This document shows, piece after piece, positions 55,600-64,000 of a stretch of 64,000 bases of DNA (the stretch's first letter is position 1; each line of letters begins with the position of its first letter). Made by a program: the position numbers and the translations under genes. The notes below the pieces were generated by a model, which did not search any database, was not told where the DNA came from, and was given only the letters and a program-made list of their open reading frames with translations. The stretch comes from Patellaria atrata CBS 101060 (lineage: Eukaryota; Ascomycota; Dothideomycetes; Patellariales; Patellariaceae): the NCBI GenBank assembly GCA_010093705.1, contig MU006107.1, forward strand, positions 170,031 to 234,030, in the 5' to 3' direction.

Positions 55600-56840
55600 G
55601 GGGAAGTGTGGAGTGTCGAAAGCTGACAGAATCTAATATTCATCAGCTCCGCGACTCAATTCCGCCGGAAGACTTACCGATAACTTTTCAAGATGCAATA
55701 TACGTAACCAAATCTTTGGGCATGAGATACTTGTGGATAGACGCTCTATGTATAATGCAAGATTCTATAGCAGACTGGACAAAACAAAGCAGCTCAGGTG
55801 GAGAAGGTACATCAGAATGCTCGATGCTGCATTGCAGCTATCGATGCCCATAATGGTTCAGAAGGATGCGTTCACATGAGAAAGATAGATGAGCATGCTC
55901 TCCTATTTCTAGAGCATACCATTCCTGCCCCAAAACATTCCACATAGCTGCTCGTGACAGCCCTGATATTTATATCCCCTTCTTGGACGCCAGAGCTCAG
56001 ACCTATGAACAGCGTAATCCACGAAAATTACACTTCGGTAGATATGGTGTAGGTTAGGAGTGCCGTGTCTACACTGCGGACGAGTGAACTCCAAAGATGC
56101 ATCAGTTATATATGAAGCCGGAGTCGAGCTGAAGAATCTACTGTGTTATCCAGTTCGCAAGCTTTATCCATCTCCGCTTACACTGTGGTACGAAGCTGCT
56201 AGATAAGTACACTGGAGGCTCTTTGATAGTTTTAGACGACAAGCTAATGGCAAATTCAGCTATTCAAACCAAATACGGCCATTTCTCGGCGACCACGCGG
56301 CTGGTCTTTGGAGACCTGATCATAACGTTTTCCTAAAAGGTTTACTGAGGGAAGTCGAACGACATCGAGCTACAAGACCTCCCATTGTTACTACGAGTAG
56401 AGCTCCGTCATGGGGCTGGGCCGGTGTGGACTGTCCTATTGATTATCCCGTATATCCCAGTATGCCAGGAGGTGAAATTGCAATTCTTTAGCTAGTATAG
56501 AGGAAATAAAAATAGCTCTGAAAAGCAAGGAGAATCCTTTTGGTCAGGTGTTGGATGGATACATTGAGCTCTCTTCTTTCATTACCACGGGTATTGTGGC
56601 TAATGACAATGACAGCCTCAGACTTGTGTTGCTGGTTGAGGAAAAGTTTATGGGAACCAACCAGATCACATTGGATGGGGGATTCGAATTGTATAGCCGG
56701 GATCTCGATGATGTTCCTATCCTGTAGCGTACTACCGTCACTTAGTCGCAAATTGTGAGGCTTATCGTAACTCAGACTCAGCGGGTTATATCCGTGTAGG
56801 CGTTTTTACAGTGACCGTAGCGCAGTTACGAGATAACTGA
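55600..56840 (+). pseudogene. Relic of a HET-domain (heterokaryon incompatibility) gene
   Basis: The HET signature is clear: LTESNIHQLRDSIPPEDLPI, TFQDAIYVTKSLGMRYLWID and ALCIMQDSIADW. Downstream blocks typical of such proteins follow in several frames (VNSKDASVIYEAGV, GWAGVDCPIDYPVYPS, and a C-terminal IRVGVFTVT). The copy is broken many times and the reading frame is lost repeatedly, so it cannot be functional. HET proteins trigger cell death on contact between genetically unlike hyphae and often decay. The degree of decay suggests an old loss compared with the young transposon nearby. Boundaries are approximate. Confidence 0.85.
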
Positions 56841-58098
56841 AGAGAGTTGACGGAGAGGAAGACGATAACAGATCGAGAGATGATGCGCCCCACGAAGTTG
56901 AACATCAGGATACCTATCCTCCTTGGACAAGAGCAAGGATTGGGGTAAGATAAATGCCACTGAAACGAGAGAGTTCGCCTCATTCCCAGTTCTACTTGAA
57001 AGAGGTTACAACACCTGGTAGATTTATATCCTGTTACTTGTCATCATTCGGACTGCTAAGTCATCATACGATTACGGTACAAGATACCATCTACTGTCGG
57101 TTTGTAGGCATGCAGCAAGACCGGAGTGTCAAGACTAGAGAGGAGACGAAGTGTCGGCTCTTTAGTTACGATGCGCTAGGACCGCAGACGAGTATCTTCA
57201 GATACCTTACACTGACGTAATTTATGTTCTTTCCATCATGTTCATATCAGGAGATAGTAGGTAAGTATGATCTAGGTAGCTGTGAAGCTGTATGGCTCAT
57301 TCCGAATTTTACGACGCCTAACAATGCGCATTTTTGCGGTGCTCATGGACTATGAGATAGAGAAATATAGAGAGGAATTAACAAATTTAGAATGTGTCGA
57401 TGTAAGTAAGAACAGATAGAAAGACGGAAGTTCTTTCAGATCATCTTTTCAATCGTAGCAAGTTTTTAGGTGGAGGTTAGCAAAAACCCCTGTCAGGACT
57501 GCAAACAGTCTAGCTCTAGTGGAATGCCAAGACCGTTTGGATCTTGCTTAAATTGTCGGCCGCCCCTCACTCTCGTGTTGCTCTTGTGCTTTCAAAGAAC
57601 CGAAGCCGTCCAACCTAACCGAGGAATTCACGTCTGTGCCCGCCGTGCGCCGAAATTCAAACATCCTGACCCTTTTTGTGACTTTCCAAAGAGCCGCATG
57701 ACGACGCATTCGGTCAACCTTCAAAGCTCTTTCTACCAATAAGATTAAACGCCTGCATTCGGCCTACTTCTTATGTTTCAATTACAAGCTCGAAACATAC
57801 ACGTCATTCGCAATTGAACCAGTCACTCAGCTCTTCTTGCAGACAGCCGCGTCTACAGGTACCACAAACATTCAACGCGACAGCGACTATCAACGCATCA
57901 AATCTTGCACTACAATACGCTACATCTAAAGGATCATTGCGTCCCTTTAGATTTCATCAACAATATTCGCATCACTCCCCCGCACTCGTCTTGTCCCTCC
58001 GAACGTCGCCGAGGACTATATCCAGAGCTATACGTATCACTCCGAACCCAACAACCTTTCATAAAAATTGATAATAGCTCGTTGAGCATGTAGTAGGA
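56841..58098. other. 1.26 kb intergenic region upstream of FCP1
   Basis: The stretch contains short plus-strand frames (57470-57742 and 57814-58071) without domain features, probably leader sequence. I see no RNA gene. Confidence 0.4.
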
Positions 58099-60753
58099 AT
58101 GCTGATTAAATCACCGAGAAACCTACACTATCCTATTACTGTCACGGAGCTTCTTAAGCGACCATCAGATGAGGTCGAGAGATTTGCGCCTTTGTTCTCA
58201 TACTACTATACTTCGAAGGTAACTGAACGCAACGAATTTGGCGATGAGTCCCAGGTTGAGCGGAAGTTTCCCACGAAGTTTGAGTGCGAGACCAACGGCA
58301 CAATCCTCAATTGGAAGATCAATGCAGAGACCGTCATAAGTGCTCCAGGGTATGTTGTAATATCCCCTATCTCAAACTATATCTAACGTGTATCATAGCA
58401 TCCCAATTGTCGAAGTAGATGAGCCATGTCGTCACGAGATACAGTTTGGTGGAATGTGTGCCACTTGTGGCAAGAATATGGATGAGTATGTAGCCAATTC
58501 CCATGAGTCTCACCTTATGCTAATATAAAAATAGAGTCAACTATGCGACTTCAGTGCGTGACTCAGCTCGCGCTCCTATTAATATGACACATGGTCACAC
58601 TGCTCTTACTGTTAGTCATACCGAAGCATCACGAGTCGAAGAGGAAGCTAAGCGCAGACTCCTGTCAAACAGAAGACTTTCGCTAGTTGTAGACTTGGAT
58701 CAAACTATAATTCATGCGACCGTAGACCCTACAGTTGCGGAGTGGCAAAAAGATGAGGATAATCCAAATCACGATGCAGTCAAGGACGTGAGAGCATTTC
58801 AGCTTGTGGATGACGGTCCCGGTGGCCGTGGCTGCTGGTACTATATTAAACTTCGGCCTGGCCTAGAAGAGTTCCTGAAGAACATTTCTAAACTCTACGA
58901 ATTACACATATACACCATGGGCACAAGAGCATATGCACAAAATATAGCGAAGATAGTTGACCCTGACAGGAAGATATTCGGCGATAGGATTTTGAGTAGA
59001 GATGAAAGCGGGAGCCTACAAGTAAAGACACTTCACCGATTATTCCCTGTGGACACCAAAATGGTCGTCATTATAGACGACCGAGGTGACGTCTGGAATT
59101 GGAGTCATAACCTAATCAAAGTCACAGCATATGACTTCTTTGTTGGAATTGGGGACATCAACTCGAGTTTTCTCCCTAAGCGTGACCCGCTCCCGCCCAT
59201 GCTGAAACCGCCAGTAATCGAATTAGCACCGGGACACGATCGAAACCAGAAGCCAGAAGGGGATGGAGGATCATCAATTCAAACAAAAGAACCTCAAACT
59301 ACAGAAACAACAGTCCCGGGCGTAGAAACTCCGGTATCTGCACTTGAACAGCAACTTGTTTCAATGGGAGGAGGTAGTGACCCAATCGTCTTGGAACAGC
59401 AGACTACTCAGCAAGAGGAAAAGATAACAGCCCAGGTCACAGATCGCCCCTTGTTGAAATTGCAGAAGAAACTAGACGAAGCGGATGAAGAAGCTGCTGC
59501 TATGGAGAACGGGAACAACGCGGATGAACCTTCCCAAGATTCTCATAAACACCGTCATAACCTCCTTCAGGACCATGACAATGAGCTTGCACACTTAGAA
59601 ACGAATCTACGACACATCCACGAGAAGTTTTTCGAAGAATACGAAAAGTCGCTGGCAAGTTCACATGGTGGAAGGGTGGCGGAGCTCAGAGGGGAAAAAG
59701 CCGCAAAAAAGAGACCAGTTGATGATCTTGAACTCGTACCAGACGTGAAGGATATCATGCCGTCCATGAAATGTGAGGTGCTGAAAAACGTGTCGATCGT
59801 TTTCTCGGGCCTTATTCCGCTAGGTACAAATATTCAATAGTAAGTAAACTTGGTCACACCACTAGTAAGTCCTAACCAATTACAGCGCCGATATTGCCAT
59901 CTGGGCTAGAAGCTTTGGTGCAGAAGTGACGCAGGACATCACCCGAAGAACTACTCACGTCGTCGCTAGCAAGCAGAGGAAGACGGCAAAGGTTAAACAG
60001 GCCGCTCGTAGGCCAAGAATCAAGATCGTTTCCCTTGATTGGCTTCTAGAATGCTTCCAGACGTGGAGACGACCGGAAGAAGTATTATACGAAATTGAAG
60101 TCCATCCTGACGAAGCGGGACCTCAAATAGCGCTTGCGAGCTCACCCTTGGAAGAGCTTCAAGATGGGGTTGTGCTATCATCATCCGAAGATGAGGCCGC
60201 AATCAATGATGAAACTACAGCTGCACCAACGCCGCTTAGCGTAATAACCGGAGACGTTAACGAAGCTGAGGACCTTATGCCAACATCGCCCATTGATGAG
60301 AAGGCTCTCAGAGGAACACAAGAGGAATGGGATTCAATGAATGCAGAGATCGATGAGATGTTAGCAGAGTCTGGATCCGATGACGACGGTGGTGAGAGCG
60401 ACTCGAGTATCGGAAGTTCAACAAGTTCAAAAAGCAATAAGAAAAGAAAACGAGGCACCGACTCCGGAAACTCGAGCGCAGCCGAAGATAGTGATTCTAG
60501 CGTTAAGAGCAGCCAAGGGTCAAGGCTGCAAAGACGTAAGAAGAGAGCATTAGAGCGCGTGACAAGTCTGACAAACGTTACGATAGCAGAAAAATCAACT
60601 GGTCTCCCAAGCCCGGATACAACTGGACCAGAAGATCCCCAAGGGGTGGAAGCTGGTGATGGCGAAGGCGACGATTTGGAGGACGACGAGGACTTTGAAG
60701 CAGAGATGATGGCGGAATTCGAGAGAGACGATGACGAGTCGGATGCGGGTTGA
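58099..60753 (+). CDS. FCP1: RNA polymerase II CTD phosphatase FCP1
   Basis: The exons are 58099-58349, 58399-58485, 58535-59839 and 59886-60753, giving 836 residues. The N-terminal domain reads ITVTELLKRPSDEVERFAPL and CRHEIQFGGMCATCGKNMDE. The FCPH catalytic domain has LSLVVDLDQTIIHATVD (DLDQT, the phosphoaspartate motif), LRPGLEEFLKNISKLYELHI, YTMGTRAYAQNIAKIVDP and VIIDDRGDVWNW. A BRCT domain follows (SIVFSGLIPLGTNIQYADIA, with SLDWLLECFQTWRRP). The tail is acidic and Ser-rich (DDLEDDEDFEAEMMAEFERD). FCP1 dephosphorylates Ser2 of the Pol II CTD to recycle polymerase. All splice sites are GT-AG and in phase. Confidence 0.96.
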
Positions 60754-60857
60754 AATATAGTTTTCTTGTCTCGGCTATACCATGTTTCGTGACAAGATTA
60801 CCAGATTAGCATAGCCTAGCCGGCTTCACTGCTTCCGCCCGCACCTACTGTTCTGCC

Positions 60858-61076
60858 TCATTGCTGCCGCAGCCGCCATTCCTTCCTTCTACGTCCTGAG
60901 TCGTCACTTCCCAGTTCGTAGGGGGTCTCGTATTCTCCCGGTAAGGGTGGTTCTCGGCGGCTATCGTCAGGTTGTAAGCTTCGCATCGGCGCTTGAGCAT
61001 GAACTGGAAGGAAATGGAGTGTGATGCGGGCCACCTTGACGAGAATGAAGATCAAGCGTGAAAGAGGAGCCGCCAT
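60858..61076 (-). CDS. Hypothetical small protein, 72 aa
   Basis: A single frame runs from ATG at 61076 to TGA at 60858. It starts MAAPLSRLIFILVKVARITL, a possible signal anchor or membrane helix. An acidic and polar tail follows (SRREPPLPGEYETPYELG) and the protein ends GRRRKEWRLRQQ. I do not recognise it. It is convergent with FCP1, with 104 bp between the stops. It is short and lacks introns, so support is moderate. Confidence 0.4.
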   Translation of the reverse strand: MAAPLSRLIFILVKVARITLHFLPVHAQAPMRSLQPDDSRREPPLPGEYETPYELGSDDSGRRRKEWRLRQQ

Positions 61077-62065
61077 GTCCAGCTGTAAAAGAAAGATCAA
61101 CGGGTCATAGGAAAGTATCCGTAGTGAGGACCGCAGTATTGTAGGATTAGTGATCTAGGATCGGAATATCTTTTGGGTGAGATGGTAACATATACGGATT
61201 GAAATCGGGTTGGGATTCACACATGGACACGGATATGGAATACTTAGGAATACCTTCAGGTGGCGATATGTAGCGATAGTGGAATCATGAGTCTCTCGTC
61301 ACTTCTGTTGCTAATTGATTATGTGGACATGGTCCTCCCGCTCAAAAGGGCCAGTCGACGCTTCTTACCGTACCAGCATACGGTGACTTCCCCAGGGAGT
61401 ACGGACCACTTCAGATCTACGAGGTGCCTTCCGCATTCCTTCTATTACCGTCAATGTAGTATGGCCGCTGTCTTGCTACCTTCTACGGCAGCACGCAGAA
61501 TGGAGGCAATATGCTGTCCAGCATACGGATCTCCCGTCCTTGGTTTTTCACATCGCTATGTCCCCTAATCTAGAGCTGGAGAACGTATCTTATAAATTAG
61601 AACCTATCTCAAGTACGAGACTTTTCATTCCTCCAGTTCGATCGAGGCCCACCCATACCTTGATATTGAAATACTCGAGCAAAACTGAAAGTTTACGCTT
61701 GACTACCGGCGGAAGTGTTCTTTTAAACAAAATTTTTGCATTTCTTTTCTTCTTTTGGCGTTTGTATTATGTATATATCCCAGGAACGCGGTATACGAGG
61801 TTGTAGATTGAGTGTCTACTCCCGTGGGATAGTCACAACAGCGATAGGAGCGAACGATATAGTTCTACATTTGACTTTTCTATGACGTTACAAGTATAAT
61901 GGCATAAACTAGACATTAAGCCTCCCAACCTCTGGCACAGTTTCCACGGACCCTTGACTCCAACAACCAAGCAAACCTCCTGTATCAAGACAAAGGAAAC
62001 CCAAACGAAAGTACCCACACATGATTACCGTCTGAGACATACCATTGCAATGCAGAACCCACGCT
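61077..62065. other. 1 kb intergenic region
   Basis: It holds the promoter of the small orphan (-) and the 3' UTR of the flotillin gene (-). Plus-strand frames at 61260-61806 have no protein features. Nothing else is seen. Confidence 0.4.
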
Positions 62066-63629
62066 TTAATGCTTCACCCCATTAACCAAACCCTCCCTCT
62101 TACTCACCGTCTTCGCGCCATCTCCATTCGGCATCCCCACCATCCACGTCGGCGGCACCATACCCGTCTGCTCCTGAATCGTGCTAAACAGCGGCGGCAG
62201 ACTCTGGAAAAGACTCCTAATCGGCGCGCCCGCGTCGACGCCCTCGCCCTGATTCCCCGTATTCCACACGCTGATCTTGGGCTGCAGGCCCTGCACCGCC
62301 GCCGCGTTCGCCTTAGCCAGCTTCTCGTACGTGTTGTTCTGCAGCATGATGTACTGTATGAGGCCCTGGGGCCCACCCAGCACGTCGGCCAGGGCCCCGT
62401 ACGCCTTCGCCATCTCCTGCAGGCCCTGTGCTTCCTTCTGGCGGGAGATGAAGGCGGCATCGGCGGCTTTGGCGGCGCTGATGTAATCCGCTTCCGCCGC
62501 CTTCTGGCGCGCGTAGAACTGCGCGTCCGCTTCGCGCTCTTTGGCTATGAAGGCCGCTTCGGCCTCCTTGGTCTCGCGGAAGAGGAGCGCCTCGGCGTCG
62601 GCTTGTTGCTGGTATTTGACACCGTCTGCCTTCTTCTCCTGCGTGTAGAGGTCCGCGTCGGCCTTTTGTTCGGCGCTTTCACGCGCGATTTTCGCCTGCG
62701 TGACGGTGGTGGCGCGGAGGCGCTCGAGTTCCATCTCCGCGCGCTTCTGCTCGACGATCTTCTGGAGTTCCGAGTCGCGCTGCTCGGCGGTGCGTTGGGC
62801 GAGGATCCGCTCGAGGTTCAGCTCCTTCTCGATCTGGATCTCCTTGTTCGTAAGTTTGGCGTCCGCTGCAGCTTTCTCGCCCTTACGCTCGGTTTCGAGG
62901 ACGGCGGTTTGCGCGTTGATCTTTGCGATCTCCTGCTTCGTTTGGCCTTGCTTGGACGCCTCGCCAATCTCGCCCGTCATGCGGGCGTGGGCGACGTCGA
63001 CTTTGGCCTGGTTGAGAGCGCCCTCATGTGCCTTGCGCGAGAGGAAGGCGAAGTACTCGCTTCCCGGTGTGTCTTGCAGCTCCTTGACGTTGGCGTTGTA
63101 GATCTTAAGGCCAAATTGATCGAGCTCGGTTTGAACTGATAAGATAACTTTATTCTTGAAAACTTGACGTTCTTTGAAGAGCTCTTCCATCGTCATGGTC
63201 GAGACGATGGACCTGGTCTCGCCCTCGATGATGCCCTTGACGATATCTTGGACGTGGTTGCGGCCTTCACCTACCGAGACGGTGGTTTTACTGGCAGATG
63301 CTGTGGGAGAGCCATCGGATTGACCGGTCAGGAGGACGGCGTATTTGGTCAATGATTCGACGTCGTCGGAGGGGCCGATGGTGAAGACAGCGGGAAGGGA
63401 GAACTTCAACTTCTCTATCGTCATGGCTTGAAGAGTCATCGAGAAGTCGAACGGTGTAACTGAGATTTTGGAGACCTGTACATGGTGAGCTGCGAGTCAC
63501 TTGGTGGTCGTATTGAACTAGTACCTTCTGAAAGGGCATCAATAGCGCCTTCTTCTTGATGAGCACCTTGTCGATACCAGCGCCAGTAATGACGAGGTAC
63601 GAGTTGGATTCGGCCACATGATACCACAT
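62066..63629 (-). CDS. floA: Flotillin-like SPFH/band-7 membrane scaffold protein
   Basis: Two minus-strand exons, 63629-63525 and 63475-62066, give 504 residues. The protein starts MWYHVAESNSYLVITGAGID, then ALLMPFQKVSKISVTPFDFS across the intron. The SPFH domain covers about residues 1-190 (GIIEGETRSIVSTMTMEELF, KIYNANVKELQDTPG). A long Ala/Glu/Lys coiled coil with repeated AEAxF(I/Y)AxxKEA units (about 190-400) and a C-terminal IQYIMLQNNTYEKLAKANA segment follow. This is the flotillin layout. Fungal FloA marks sterol-rich plasma-membrane domains and supports polarised growth. The gene is GC-rich, so the opposite strand carries a 364-codon spurious frame. Confidence 0.95.
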
Positions 63630-64000
63630 CCTGTTGACTAATTTGATCGACTTGGTTGATTAGGAAGAGAAGAGGAAAAGCCTAAAATGAAGGTATGGAT
63701 TTGCGTTAAAGGACCAAATTTAGGGGTGTATTGGAACTCTATGCTACTAGATGTAGAATACTGAGTAAGATGATAAAGTAGAGATGGGAGAGTAAAGAAG
63801 TATGAATTACCGTGACCAGTTTATATACTACTCTACATGCTAGTCGAGATATTGACTGCGGTACATCTTCACCTCACCTTCCACGGTTACCGGCAACAAG
63901 CCACACAGGGATCCTCGGTTAATGGGGGTTAGTGAGGCAATCCCAATGTAGAAAATGCTAAGCAGTGAAATATTATGGATCGTTGTACGGTACATCGTGT
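63630..64000. other. Promoter region of the flotillin gene
   Basis: The last 371 bp of the window lie upstream of the flotillin start. I see no further gene; the stretch is AT-rich with no motif that I can assign. Confidence 0.45.

Noticed and set aside
55600-56840. Intact HET-domain gene
   Set aside because: The domain is recognisable but the copy is broken many times; it is a fossil.
62045-63139. 364-codon plus-strand frame
   Set aside because: It is the complement of the GC-rich flotillin coiled-coil exon; the composition is Arg/Leu-rich and the minus-strand protein is a clear flotillin.
1-64000. tRNA, rRNA, CRISPR array or bacterial-type operon
   Set aside because: I looked for T-loop-like TTCGA contexts, rRNA motifs and regular spaced repeats and found none convincing; the intron-rich genes show a eukaryotic nuclear sequence.

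Overview
The window is a gene-dense fungal nuclear segment. Spliceosomal introns of about 50-65 bp with GT..CTAAC/CTGAC..AG signals interrupt most genes. The gene content is that of a filamentous ascomycete: FlbE, INP1, a flotillin, an IgE-binding-like secreted protein, DUF6594, DUF7730 and a HET relic. Protein similarity recalled from memory points to Leotiomycetes (Helotiales-like), but I cannot confirm that here. I saw no tRNA, rRNA or CRISPR array.

Layout. 1-14.8 kb: 3' part of a 5-oxoprolinase/hydantoinase B gene, eIF1 (SUI1), an SLC35C2-like transporter (-), an orphan (-), a CIR_N/LENG1-like protein with a 12-His run (-), FlbE, and the divergent pair IST1 (-) / SLD5 (+). 14.8-26.5 kb: quinone oxidoreductase (-), the divergent pair RFA1 (-) / dienelactone hydrolase (+) with tandem MluI-type boxes between them, an orphan (-), and the divergent pair INP1 (-) / RRT8-LDS-like membrane protein (+). 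27-38.5 kb: a 10-exon formamidase with a GATA-site cluster upstream, an IgE-binding-like secreted protein, a DUF167 gene (-), arginase, an alternative NADH dehydrogenase and a DUF6594 membrane protein. 41.7-49.1 kb: RasGAP after a 3.2 kb non-coding stretch, a small serine-rich protein, kinetochore MIS14 and proteasome RPN12 (-). 50.8-57 kb is accessory: a type I membrane protein with a cytosolic PPxY motif (-), a Tc1/mariner element with TA target duplication and RIP-like stops just upstream of it, a DUF7730 gene and a decayed HET-domain gene. 58-63.6 kb: FCP1, a small orphan (-) and flotillin (-).

Functional themes. RFA1, SLD5 and MIS14 serve DNA replication and chromosome segregation. 5-oxoprolinase, formamidase and arginase all hydrolyse C-N bonds and would release usable nitrogen. 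INP1 (peroxisome) and the LDS/RRT8-like protein (lipid droplet/spore wall) share a bidirectional promoter. IST1, the PPxY protein and RPN12 touch ubiquitin, ESCRT and proteasome pathways, but nothing shows that they are co-regulated.

Most notable for follow-up: an apparent GA-AG intron in INP1, repeated GTCCGT 5' splice sites, a cluster of 19-28 nt micro-exons, a frame-preserving arginase intron, a candidate new transmembrane Rsp5 adaptor, and a young DNA transposon placed in that gene's upstream region. I did not find a clearly new multi-gene system. All gene models were spliced by eye with phase checks; none has transcript support.
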